From Streptomyces tauricus (GTDB lineage Bacteria > Actinomycetota > Actinomycetes > Streptomycetales > Streptomycetaceae), in NCBI RefSeq assembly GCF_014650955.1, contig NZ_BMVY01000020.1, positions 62,001 to 126,000 on the forward strand: DNA of 64,000 nucleotides. The letters run 5' to 3'. Below, one piece after another: positions 51,293-60,119 of the stretch; position 1 is the stretch's first letter, and the number at the start of each line of letters is the position of its first letter. The notes below the pieces were generated by a model. It was given only the letters and a program-made list of their open reading frames with translations. It had not been told where the DNA came from and ran no database searches. Made by a program: the position numbers and the translations under genes.

Positions 51293-52525
51293 ATGAGCCA
51301 CGACTCCACTGCCGCGCCGGAAGCCGCGGCCCGGAAACTTTCCGGGCGACGCCGCAAGGAGATCGTCGCGGTGCTGCTGTTCAGCGGCGGCCCCATCTTC
51401 GAGAGTTCCATACCGCTGTCGGTGTTCGGCATCGACCGCCAGGACGCCGGCGTACCGCGGTATCGACTACTGGTGTGCGCCGGTGAGGAAGGCCCACTGC
51501 GGACCACAGGAGGCCTGGAACTCACCGCGCCCAACGGGCTGGAGGCGATCTCCCGGGCGGGCACCGTTGTCGTGCCCGCCTGGCGGTCGATCACCTCACC
51601 GCCACCGGAGGAGGCGCTCGACGCGCTGCGCCGGGCACATGAGGAAGGCGCCCGCATAGTCGGGCTGTGCACCGGCGCCTTCGTGCTCGCCGCGGCCGGA
51701 CTGCTGGACGGCCGTCCCGCGACCACACACTGGATGTACGCACCGACGCTGGCCAAGCGCTATCCGTCGGTGCATGTCGATCCCCGCGAGCTGTTCGTGG
51801 ACGACGGCGACGTGCTGACGTCGGCGGGCACCGCGGCGGGGATCGACCTCTGTCTGCACATAGTGCGGACGGACCACGGCAACGAGGCGGCCGGGGCACT
51901 GGCCCGCCGCCTGGTGGTGCCACCCCGGCGCAGTGGCGGCCAGGAGCGCTATCTCGATCGGTCTTTACCAGAGGAGATCGGCGCCGACCCCCTCGCGGAG
52001 GTCGTCGCCTGGGCGCTGGAACACCTCCACGAGCAGTTCGACGTGGAGACGCTGGCGGCACGCGCGTACATGAGCAGGCGTACGTTCGACCGCCGGTTCC
52101 GCTCGCTCACCGGGAGCGCTCCCCTGCAGTGGCTGATCACGCAGCGGGTGCTCCAGGCGCAGCGGCTCCTGGAGACGTCCGACTACTCGGTGGACGAGGT
52201 CGCGGGCCGCTGCGGTTTCCGTTCGCCGGTGGCGCTGCGCGGGCACTTCCGCCGCCAGCTCGGCTCCTCCCCGGCTGCGTACCGTGCCGCGTACCGGGCG
52301 CGCCGCCCGCAGGGTGAGAAGCAGAGCGACCCGGACGGCTCGCCGCCACCGGCGCCGCCGGTGCTCCAGCAGGAGTCTCCCGTGCCGTTCCAGACCCGTC
52401 GCACGGCGGCCGCGCACGCGGTCGGCGCGGCGGCCTCGTCCCTCTCCACGGACGCGGGACGCCCGGGCGCGGAGCTGTACGTGGCCGGCCGGCACAGCCT
52501 GCCGGGCCAGCGGAGCGCGCCGTAG
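51293..52525 (+). CDS. adpA: AraC/XylS-type global developmental regulator
   Basis: A 410-residue regulator of morphological differentiation and secondary metabolism. The N-terminal DJ-1/PfpI-like (GATase1) dimerisation domain (about 24-200) carries IVGLCTGAFVLAAAGLLDGR. The C-terminal AraC-type double helix-turn-helix (about 235-335) carries LAARAYMSRRTFDRRF and SVDEVAGRCGFRSPVALRGHF. A disordered Pro/Ser/Ala tail completes it. A single leucine TTA codon (codon 225) sits in the interdomain linker. Neighbour orn and the domain order identify it as AdpA. The ATG at 51293 lies after a GGGGGG/AGGA leader. Confidence 0.97.
   Translation: MSHDSTAAPEAAARKLSGRRRKEIVAVLLFSGGPIFESSIPLSVFGIDRQDAGVPRYRLLVCAGEEGPLRTTGGLELTAPNGLEAISRAGTVVVPAWRSITSPPPEEALDALRRAHEEGARIVGLCTGAFVLAAAGLLDGRPATTHWMYAPTLAKRYPSVHVDPRELFVDDGDVLTSAGTAAGIDLCLHIVRTDHGNEAAGALARRLVVPPRRSGGQERYLDRSLPEEIGADPLAEVVAWALEHLHEQFDVETLAARAYMSRRTFDRRFRSLTGSAPLQWLITQRVLQAQRLLETSDYSVDEVAGRCGFRSPVALRGHFRRQLGSSPAAYRAAYRARRPQGEKQSDPDGSPPPAPPVLQQESPVPFQTRRTAAAHAVGAAASSLSTDAGRPGAELYVAGRHSLPGQRSAP
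51965..51967 (+). promoter_or_regulatory. TTA codon in adpA (bldA control point)
   Basis: The leucine codon of RSLPEEIG is TTA, the rarest Streptomyces codon, read only by the bldA tRNA. Its place between the two domains is the known position in adpA genes and predicts translation timed by bldA. Confidence 0.95.
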
Positions 52526-52546
52526 CTCCCCGCGGTGACGTCGTAC

Positions 52547-52580
52547 GCCGGCCCCGGACCCTCTGCGGTCCGGGGCCGGC
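52547..52580 (+). terminator. Terminator after adpA
   Basis: GCCGGCCCCGGACC and GGTCCGGGGCCGGC form a perfect 14-bp stem with loop CTCTGC, 21 bp after the stop. Confidence 0.9.
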
Positions 52581-52683
52581 GCCGTTCACGGGCCCGTGGC
52601 CGCACGGCCCCGCGGGCCCACCGGTCACGACTGCCGAGGTCCCGGGCCTGCCCGGGCGGGTGAGCGGGCCGTAGGGTGAGCCC

Positions 52684-53286
<603 letters not shown>

Positions 53287-53391
53287 CCCCGCCGTAAAGG
53301 CGGGAGCGAGCACCCCTTCGGACCCTGTACACTTTTTCTCGGCCGGTCGGTGAACCACTTCAGGTGAACCACACGCAGGATTGCCGGTCAT

Positions 53392-53465
53392 GGTGGGTGT
53401 AGCTCAGCTGGTAGAGCACCTGGTTGTGGTCCAGGATGCCGCGGGTTCAAGTCCCGTCACTCACC
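53392..53465 (+). tRNA. tRNA-His (anticodon GTG)
   Basis: A full cloverleaf: extra G(-1) at 53392 opposite C73, acceptor GTGGGTG/CACTCAC with one G-U pair, D arm GCTCAGCTGGTAGAGC, anticodon stem CCTGG/CCAGG with loop TTGTGGT (anticodon GTG), and T arm GCGGGTTCAAGTCCCGT. The G(-1)-C73 pair is the histidine identity feature. CCA is not encoded. Confidence 0.97.
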
Positions 53466-53472
53466 CTGAATG

Positions 53473-53512
53473 ATCAGAGGCCCGAGCCGCGAAAGCGGTT
53501 CGGGCCTCTGAT
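53473..53512. terminator. Terminator downstream of tRNA-His
   Basis: An 18-bp stem starting ATCAGAGGCCCGA with one G-U pair and a GAAA tetraloop, 8 bp after the tRNA. It also faces the end of cebR and can serve both directions. Confidence 0.92.
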
Positions 53513-53575
53513 GTTTCCCGGGCGCTCTCCAGGCACGACGGACGACGGCCGTCACCCCCGCGTCCGCGTCCGCGG

Positions 53576-54631
53576 CTACGACGAGTGCCGGGCCACCAGC
53601 TCCGTGGGCAGGACCAGCTGCCGTCGCTCCAGGCCCCGGGAAACCGCCGGGCGGCGGTCCGCGATCTCGTCCATCAGCAGGCCGAGCATCGCGCGGCCCA
53701 TGTCCTCGATCGGCTGGCGCACACTCGTCAGGGGCGGGTCCATGTGGCGGGCGATCGCCGAGTCGTCGTAGCCGACCAGGGCCACGTCGTCGGGTATGCG
53801 GCGCCCCACCTCGCGCAGGACCTGCCGGGCGCCGGCCGCCATCACGTCCGAGCCGGCGAAGACCGCGTCCAGGGTGGGGCAGACGGCGAGCAGTTCCGTC
53901 ATCGCGCGACGGCCACCCTCCTCGGTGAAGTCCCCCGGCACGATGAGGCGTTCGTCGACCTCGTGGCCCGCGTCGCGCAGCGCGGCGCGGTAGCCGTCGA
54001 CGCGGCGCTGGGCACCGAACACGTCGAGGCGTCCGGCCAGGTGGGCTATGGTGCGGCGGCCCTGGGCCAGCAGGTGCTCGACGGCGAACCGGCCGCCGCC
54101 GAAGTTGTCCGAGTCCACGGACGGCAGCGTCTCGTCCGCCGACCTGCGACCGCTGATCACGGCCGGGATCTCCAGCTGGGCCAGCAGGTCGGGCAGCGGG
54201 TCGTCCGCGTGGACCGAGACCAGCAGCACCCCGTCCACGCGGTGGGCCGCCAGGTACTGGGCCAGCCGGGCCCGCTCCCGGTCGCTGCCCGCGAAGATCA
54301 GCAGCAGCTGCATCTCGGTGTCGGAGAGGGCCGCGCCCACGCCCCGCAGCATGTCGGAGAAGTACGGCTCGGCGAAGAAGCGGGTCTCGGGCTCGGGGAC
54401 GACCAGGGCGATCGCGTCGGTGCGGTTGGCCGCGAGGGCCCGGGCGGCCGTGTTCGGCACGTATCCCAGTTCCGCGACCGCCGCCTCGACGGCCGCCCGG
54501 GTGGCGTCGCTGACCCGCGGGGAGCCGTTGATCACGCGGGAGACCGTGCCGCGGCCCACCCCGGCGCGCGCGGCGACCTCTTCGAGGGTCGGCCTGCCGC
54601 CGCTCCGGCTCCGCGCTCCGTGGACTGCCAT
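53576..54631 (-). CDS. cebR: LacI-family repressor of cellobiose genes
   Basis: A 351-residue LacI/GalR repressor. The N-terminal headpiece carries PTLEEVAARAGVGRGTVSRV and the hinge helix region NTAARALAANRTDAIAL. The periplasmic-binding-protein-like sensor carries VDSDNFGGGRFAVEHL, LDAVFAGSDVMAAGA and VALVGYDDSAIARHMDPPL. The ATG at 54631 has GGGAGG seven bases upstream, and an upstream frame adding 39 residues is less likely. It is divergent from cebEFG. The palindromes at 54924 and 58514 match its known TGGGAGCGCTCCCA box. Cellobiose is the expected inducer. Confidence 0.95.
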   Translation of the reverse strand: MAVHGARSRSGGRPTLEEVAARAGVGRGTVSRVINGSPRVSDATRAAVEAAVAELGYVPNTAARALAANRTDAIALVVPEPETRFFAEPYFSDMLRGVGAALSDTEMQLLLIFAGSDRERARLAQYLAAHRVDGVLLVSVHADDPLPDLLAQLEIPAVISGRRSADETLPSVDSDNFGGGRFAVEHLLAQGRRTIAHLAGRLDVFGAQRRVDGYRAALRDAGHEVDERLIVPGDFTEEGGRRAMTELLAVCPTLDAVFAGSDVMAAGARQVLREVGRRIPDDVALVGYDDSAIARHMDPPLTSVRQPIEDMGRAMLGLLMDEIADRRPAVSRGLERRQLVLPTELVARHSS

Positions 54632-54882
54632 GGTCCGCCTCCCGTCCGACACGGTTGACACCGCGCTTGGCCTGGAATCTAACAGCCGTGATCGGGGCCG
54701 GGCTCGCGGAGACAGTGCCTCCACTTTCCGGACGCCCTCCCCCGGCATGCCCGGGGCCGCTCCGAAGCCGATCCGGAGCCTTCCCGAGGCCGTCCCGCAA
54801 CCGTCGGAGACCTACTCTCGCCGTCTCCGCCGACGTTAGCTAACAGCCCGATAACTGAAGACACGTCTCTGCGTCCTCTCCC

Positions 54883-54943
54883 TTGACACCCCCGCGCCGA
54901 GCGACGAACCTTCAACACATCACCTGTGGGAGCGCTCCCACAG
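54883..54943. promoter_or_regulatory. cebE promoter and CebR box
   Basis: TTGACA (54883-54888) and a weak -10 near 54906-54911 precede a perfect 20-bp palindrome CTGTGGGAGCGCTCCCACAG (54924-54943), which contains the 14-bp CebR consensus. The operator would sit at or just after the transcription start. The rest of the 424-bp cebR-cebE gap also holds the palindrome GTTAGCTAAC (54835-54844) and no gene. Confidence 0.88.
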
Positions 54944-55055
54944 TACCTGACACATACACATCCCGCACGTTCCCCGCCCGAGCCGCAGCATGAACTAACG
55001 GGCCCAACAACGCAGTTGGCCGGGGGGTCGGCACGTCAGGCAACAGGAGGACGTA

Positions 55056-56378
55056 ATGCGCACGAGTACCCGCGGATCCCGCAGGCTGATGGCCCTCGCG
55101 GCCGTGGCCGCGCTGACGACGGGGCTGCTCGCCGGCTGCGCCGAGGACTCTGACGACGGGTCGTCGGACTCGGACGGCGGCAGCGGCGGTGGCAAGACCA
55201 CGCTGACCATCGGCACCTTCGGGGTATTCGGCTACAAGCAGGCCGGCCTCTACGACGAGTACATGAAGCAGAACCCCGACATCACGATCAAGGAGAACGT
55301 CACCACCCGTACGGACGTCTACTGGCCGAAGACGCTCACCCGTCTGCAGGCCGGCGCGGGTACCGACGACATCCAGGCGATCGAGGTCGGCAACGTCGCC
55401 GAGGCGGTCCAGACGCAGGGCGACAAGTTCGTCGACCTCGGCAAGGACGTCGACAAGTCCCAGTGGCTCGACTGGAAGACGGCCCAGGCCACCACCAAGG
55501 ACGGCAAGACCATCGGCCTCGGCACCGACGTCGGCCCGATGGCGGTCTGCTACCGCAAGGACCTCTTCAAGGCGGCGGGTCTGGAGACGGACCGCGTCAA
55601 GCTCGCCGAGCAGTGGAAGGGCGACTGGTCGAAGTACGTCGATGTCGGCAAGCAGTACATGAAGAAGGCGCCCAAGGACACCAAGTTCGTGGACTCCGCC
55701 TCCTCGGTCTACAACGCGGCGCTCGGTGGCGAGAGCGAGCGGTACTACGACAAGGACGGCAACGTCATCTGGGACAAGTCCTCCGGGGTGGAGAAGGCCT
55801 GGGACACCTCGATGGAGGTGGCGACCAGCAACATGTCGGCGAAGCTGAAGCAGTTCGACAAGCCGTGGGACCAGGCCTTCGCCAACGGCGGCTTCGCGAC
55901 GGTGGCCTGCCCCGCGTGGATGCTGGGCTACATCCAGGAGAAGTCCGGTGACGCCGGCAAGGGCAAGTGGGACGTGGCGGCGGCGCCCACCGCGGCCAAC
56001 TGGGGCGGCTCGTTCATCGGTGTGCCCACGGCGGGCAAGCACCAGAAGGAGGCCATCAAGCTGGCGAAGTGGCTGACCGCCCCCGAGCAGCAGGCGAAGG
56101 TCTTCGCCAAGCAGGCGAGCTTCCCGTCGACCCCGTCGGCGTACGCGAGCCTGAAGCCGCAGGCCGCCACCACGGCGTTCTTCTCGAACGCGCCGATCAC
56201 ACAGATCTTCTCCGACTCGGCCAAGACCATCCCGACGCAGATCTTCGGCGTCAAGGACCAGCCGATCAACACCGCCATCTCGGACGTCGGCATCCTCCAG
56301 GTCGAGCAGAAGGGCAAGACCCCGGACCAGGGCTGGGACGCTGCCACCTCGGAGATCAAGGACGTGCTCGGCCAGTGA
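55056..56378 (+). CDS. cebE: Cello-oligosaccharide-binding lipoprotein
   Basis: A 440-residue extracellular solute-binding lipoprotein that captures cellobiose and cellotriose for the CebFG importer. Signal peptide with lipobox LAGC (TTGLLAGCAED) and an Asp/Ser/Gly-rich spacer. The family 1 sugar-binding fold is seen in LTIGTFGVFGYKQAGLYDEY, TLTRLQAGAGTDDIQAIEVG and WDVAAAPTAANWGGSFIGVP. The ATG at 55056 follows AGGAGGACGTA. The stop overlaps the cebF start (GTGA). The import ATPase is not in the operon; a shared MsiK-type ATPase is expected elsewhere. Confidence 0.96.
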   Translation: MRTSTRGSRRLMALAAVAALTTGLLAGCAEDSDDGSSDSDGGSGGGKTTLTIGTFGVFGYKQAGLYDEYMKQNPDITIKENVTTRTDVYWPKTLTRLQAGAGTDDIQAIEVGNVAEAVQTQGDKFVDLGKDVDKSQWLDWKTAQATTKDGKTIGLGTDVGPMAVCYRKDLFKAAGLETDRVKLAEQWKGDWSKYVDVGKQYMKKAPKDTKFVDSASSVYNAALGGESERYYDKDGNVIWDKSSGVEKAWDTSMEVATSNMSAKLKQFDKPWDQAFANGGFATVACPAWMLGYIQEKSGDAGKGKWDVAAAPTAANWGGSFIGVPTAGKHQKEAIKLAKWLTAPEQQAKVFAKQASFPSTPSAYASLKPQAATTAFFSNAPITQIFSDSAKTIPTQIFGVKDQPINTAISDVGILQVEQKGKTPDQGWDAATSEIKDVLGQ

Positions 56379-57403
56379 CCAGCTCCAAGCAGGCTCTCGC
56401 GCGATCCGCGCCGAGCGCCGACGCCGCGCCCGGCTCCCAGCCGGGCGCGGCGCGCCGTGCTCACGGTCGCGGTACACCGCCCCCGGGCCCCGGGTCCTGG
56501 CGCAGCCGGATGTACCGCTGGGACATGAAGGCGTCGCCGTACGCGCTCATCGCCCCCTTCTTCATCTTCTTCGGTGCCTTCGGGCTCGTCCCGCTGCTGT
56601 ACACGGCCTGGTACTCGCTGCACAACGTGCAGCTGTCGAACCTGGACCAGCAGACCTGGGTGGGCCTGGACAACTACAAGAACCTGCTGTCCTCGGAGTT
56701 CTTCTGGAACGCGCTGCAGAACACCTTCACCATCGGTGTGATCTCGACCGTGCCGCAGCTGGTCATGGCTCTCGGCATCGCGCACCTGCTCAACTACAAG
56801 CTGCGGGGCTCGACCCTGTGGCGCGTCGTGATGCTCACCCCGTACGCCACCTCGGTGGCGGCGGCGACGCTGGTGTTCGTCCTGCTGTACTCGTGGGACG
56901 GCGGCATGATCAACTGGCTGCTGGGTTTCATCGGGGTCGACCCGGTCAACTGGCGTGAGTCCACCTGGGGTTCGCAGTTCGCCGTCTCCTCGATCGTGAT
57001 CTGGCGGTGGACCGGCTACAACGCGCTGATCTACCTCGCCGCGATGCAGGCGATCCCCGCCGACCTGTACGAGTCGGCGGCGCTTGACGGCGCGGGCCGC
57101 TGGCAGCAGTTCCGCCATGTGACGATCCCGATGCTGCGGCCCACCATCCTGTTCACGGTGGTCGTCTCCACGATCGGCGCGACGCAGCTGTTCGGCGAAC
57201 CGCTCCTGTTCGGCGGGGTCAGCGGTTCCAAGGGCGGCTCCGACCACGACTACCAGACGCTCGGCCTGTACATGTACGACCAGGGCTGGATCATCGGCAA
57301 CCTCGGCAAGGCGTCCGCGATCGCCTGGACGATGTTCCTGATCCTGCTGATCGTCGCCGCGGTCAACCTGCTGATCACCCGACGGCTGAGGAAGTCCCAA
57401 TGA
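56375..57403 (+). CDS. cebF: Cellobiose ABC transporter permease
   Basis: A 342-residue MalF-type permease with six predicted helices after a polar N-terminal extension of about 45 residues rich in Pro, Ala and Ser. The cytoplasmic EAA loop is ESAALDGAGRWQQFRHVTIP, which docks on the ATPase. The GTG start overlaps the cebE stop by 4 bp and the stop overlaps the cebG ATG by 4 bp, so subunit synthesis is coupled. Confidence 0.95.
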   Translation: MTSSKQALARSAPSADAAPGSQPGAARRAHGRGTPPPGPGSWRSRMYRWDMKASPYALIAPFFIFFGAFGLVPLLYTAWYSLHNVQLSNLDQQTWVGLDNYKNLLSSEFFWNALQNTFTIGVISTVPQLVMALGIAHLLNYKLRGSTLWRVVMLTPYATSVAAATLVFVLLYSWDGGMINWLLGFIGVDPVNWRESTWGSQFAVSSIVIWRWTGYNALIYLAAMQAIPADLYESAALDGAGRWQQFRHVTIPMLRPTILFTVVVSTIGATQLFGEPLLFGGVSGSKGGSDHDYQTLGLYMYDQGWIIGNLGKASAIAWTMFLILLIVAAVNLLITRRLRKSQ

Positions 57404-58317
57404 CGACAAGTGAACTGACGCCCCCTCAGGCACAGGCAACCCCGGCGGAGAAGGACGGACGGAACGGCTCCGGACGGCGCCGGCTGATGGGCGCGGGCAA
57501 GCAGATGCACGCGGGTCCCGTCACCTATGCCGTGCTGGCGGTCTTCGCCCTCGTCTCGCTGGCACCGCTGCTGTGGACCGTGGTGGCGGCCTCGCGCACC
57601 AACCAGCGGCTGGCCCAGACACCGCCGCCGCTGTGGATCGGCGGCAACCTCTTCAAGAACCTCGAGGCCGCGTGGAACGAGGCCTCCCTCGGCACCGCGA
57701 TGCTCAACAGCCTCATCGTCGCCGGGACCATCACCGTCGGCACCGTCCTGTTCTCGACACTCGCCGGGTTCGCCTTCGCCAAACTGCGCTTCAAGTTCTC
57801 GAACGTCCTGCTGCTGCTGACCATCGGCACGATGATGATCCCGCCGCAGCTGGCGATCGTCCCGCTGTATCTGTGGATGAGCGAGCTGGGCTGGTCCAAC
57901 CAGCTGCAGACGGTCATCCTGCCGACCGTGGTCAGCGCCTTCGGTACGTTCTTCATGCGGCAGTACCTGGTACAGGCGCTGCCCGGCGAGCTGATCGAGG
58001 CGGCACGGGTCGACGGCGCGAGCAGTCTGCGTATCGTGTGGCACGTCGTCTTCCCGGCGGCGCGGCCGGCGATGGCCGTGCTCGGACTGCTGACGTTCGT
58101 GATGGCCTGGAACGACTTCCTGTGGCCGATCATCGCGCTCACCCAGCAGAACCCCACCGTGCAGGTCGCCCTCAACTCGCTCGGCACGGGCTACATCCCC
58201 GACCAGGCCGTGATCATGGCGGGCGCGCTCCTCGGCACCCTGCCGCTGCTCATCGCCTTCCTGCTGTTCGGCAAGCAGATCGTGGGCGGGATCATGCAGG
58301 GCGCGATCAAGGGCTGA
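57400..58317 (+). CDS. cebG: Cellobiose ABC transporter permease
   Basis: A 305-residue MalG-type permease with six helices. Its EAA loop is EAARVDGASSLRIVWHVVFP, and the C-terminal helix ends GKQIVGGIMQGAIKG as in sugar permeases. The ATG overlaps the cebF stop. It forms the membrane channel with CebF. A CGCACC-rich run (58325-58390) and a hairpin separate it from bglC. Confidence 0.95.
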   Translation: MTTSELTPPQAQATPAEKDGRNGSGRRRLMGAGKQMHAGPVTYAVLAVFALVSLAPLLWTVVAASRTNQRLAQTPPPLWIGGNLFKNLEAAWNEASLGTAMLNSLIVAGTITVGTVLFSTLAGFAFAKLRFKFSNVLLLLTIGTMMIPPQLAIVPLYLWMSELGWSNQLQTVILPTVVSAFGTFFMRQYLVQALPGELIEAARVDGASSLRIVWHVVFPAARPAMAVLGLLTFVMAWNDFLWPIIALTQQNPTVQVALNSLGTGYIPDQAVIMAGALLGTLPLLIAFLLFGKQIVGGIMQGAIKG

Positions 58318-58437
58318 CCCGCCGCGCCCGCACCCGAGCCCGCCCGCGTACGCACACCCGCACGCGCACCCGCACCCGCACGCCCGCCCGACGGGGGCCG
58401 AGCCGCCGCCTCGCCCCCGTCCCGCACCCCGTACGCC

Positions 58438-58463
58438 CGGTACCTCCTGATCCGCAGGTACCG
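58438..58463 (+). terminator. Hairpin between cebG and bglC
   Basis: CGGTACCT and AGGTACCG pair exactly around a 10-nt loop. It lies between the transporter genes and bglC and may reduce readthrough, so that bglC relies partly on its own promoter. Confidence 0.6.
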
Positions 58464-58513
58464 CACCGCACACCTCTGGTCTCATCACCCGGTCTCCTAC
58501 GACCTTCCTCCCA

Positions 58514-58527
58514 TGGGAGCGCTTCCA
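58514..58527. promoter_or_regulatory. CebR box overlapping the bglC ribosome-binding site
   Basis: TGGGAGCGCTTCCA matches the CebR consensus with one mismatch. Its GGGAG is also the apparent Shine-Dalgarno of bglC, and its last base is the A of the ATG. Confidence 0.92.
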
Positions 58528-59957
58528 TGCCCGAGCCCGAAACGCCCGTGACCTTCCCGCCCGCCTTCCTCTGGGGCGCGGCGACCTCCGCGTACCAGAT
58601 CGAAGGGGCGGTGCGGGAGGACGGCCGTACGCCCTCGATCTGGGACACCTTCAGCCATACGCCAGGCAAGACGGCAGGCGGCGAGAACGGCGACATCGCC
58701 AACGACCACTACCACCGCTACCGCGACGACGTGGCGATGATGGCGGACCTGGGCCTGACCGCGTACCGCTTCTCGGTGTCCTGGTCCCGGGTGCAGCCGA
58801 CGGGCCGCGGGCCCGCCGTGCAGCGCGGCCTCGACTTCTACCGGCGCCTGGTCGACGAGCTGCTCTCGCACGGCATCAAGCCCGCCGTCACCCTCTACCA
58901 CTGGGACCTCCCGCAGGAGCTGGAGGACGCGGGCGGCTGGCCCGAGCGCGACACGGCCCTGCGCTTCGCCGAGTACGCGCAGATCGTCGGCGAGGCACTC
59001 GGGGACCGCGTCGAGCAGTGGATCACGCTCAACGAGCCCTGGTGCAGCGCGTTCCTCGGGTACGCGTCCGGTGTGCACGCCCCCGGCCGCACCGACCCGG
59101 AGGCCTCCCTGCGGGCGGCGCACCACCTCAACCTGGCGCACGGCCTGGGCACCAAGGCCCTGCGCACCGCGATGCCCGCCCGCAACACCATCGCCGTGAG
59201 CCTCAACTCCTCGGTGGTCAGGCCGCTCACCCAGGACCCGGCCGACCTGGCGGCGGTCCAGCGCATCGACGACCTGGCCAACGGCATCTTCCACGGCCCG
59301 ATGCTGCACGGCGCGTACCCGCAGACCCTGCTCGCGGCGACGGCCTCGGTGACGGACTGGTCGTACGTGCGGGACGGCGACCTCGCCCTGATCAGGCAGC
59401 CGCTGGACGCGCTCGGTCTGAACTACTACACGCCGACGCTGGTGTCGGCCGCCCCGGCGGACGCGGCGGGCCCGCGCTCGGACGGCCACGGCGCGAGCGA
59501 GTTCTCCCCCTGGCCGGGCGCGGACGACGTGGCCTTCCACCAGACCCCCGGCGAGCGCACCGAGATGGGCTGGACGATCGACCCGTCGGGCCTTCAGGAC
59601 CTGATCATGCGCTACACCCGCGAGGTGCCGGGCCTGCCGCTGTACATCACGGAGAACGGCGCCGCCTACGACGACAAGCCGGACCCGGACGGCCGCGTCC
59701 ACGACCCGGAGCGCATCGCGTATCTGCACGGGCACCTGCGCGCGGTCCGCCGCGCGATCGCCGAGGGCGCGGACGTCCGCGGCTACTACCTCTGGTCCCT
59801 GATGGACAACTTCGAGTGGGCGTACGGCTACGGCAAGCGCTTCGGCGCGGTGTACGTGGACTACGCGACGCAGGCCCGTACGCCGAAGTCGAGCGCCCTG
59901 TGGTACCGCGAGGCCGCCCGCAGCGGCGAGCTGCCGCCGGTGAGCCCGGTCGAGTGA
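58527..59957 (+). CDS. bglC: GH1 beta-glucosidase (cellobiase)
   Basis: A 476-residue intracellular family 1 beta-glucosidase that splits imported cellobiose into glucose. The acid/base Glu is in ITLNEPWCSA and the nucleophile Glu in LYITENGAA. The N-terminal signature FLWGAATSAYQIEGA and C-terminal GYYLWSLMDNFEWAYGY are typical. There is no signal peptide. The ATG at 58527 fits the family start and the embedded Shine-Dalgarno. It lies directly behind a CebR box and converges with the chitinase gene. Confidence 0.97.
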   Translation: MPEPETPVTFPPAFLWGAATSAYQIEGAVREDGRTPSIWDTFSHTPGKTAGGENGDIANDHYHRYRDDVAMMADLGLTAYRFSVSWSRVQPTGRGPAVQRGLDFYRRLVDELLSHGIKPAVTLYHWDLPQELEDAGGWPERDTALRFAEYAQIVGEALGDRVEQWITLNEPWCSAFLGYASGVHAPGRTDPEASLRAAHHLNLAHGLGTKALRTAMPARNTIAVSLNSSVVRPLTQDPADLAAVQRIDDLANGIFHGPMLHGAYPQTLLAATASVTDWSYVRDGDLALIRQPLDALGLNYYTPTLVSAAPADAAGPRSDGHGASEFSPWPGADDVAFHQTPGERTEMGWTIDPSGLQDLIMRYTREVPGLPLYITENGAAYDDKPDPDGRVHDPERIAYLHGHLRAVRRAIAEGADVRGYYLWSLMDNFEWAYGYGKRFGAVYVDYATQARTPKSSALWYREAARSGELPPVSPVE

Positions 59958-59978
59958 GGGCGTAGTCACCCACGTACA

Positions 59979-60022
59979 CGCGCGCCCCGGCCGGGTGGGG
60001 GGAAGGCCGGCCGGGGCGCGCG
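59979..60022. terminator. Strong terminator between bglC and the chitinase gene
   Basis: CGCGCGCCCCGGCCGG and CCGGCCGGGGCGCGCG form a perfect 16-bp stem with a 12-nt loop. Usable from both sides. Confidence 0.92.
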
Positions 60023-60119
60023 ACCCCCGCGCGGGCATGACCTCCTGCGGGGGCGTTCCGGGGGTCGAGCAGAGGTTGAGCAGGGGTCGTACAGGGGCTG
60101 AACGGGACTTGCAGGGGGC

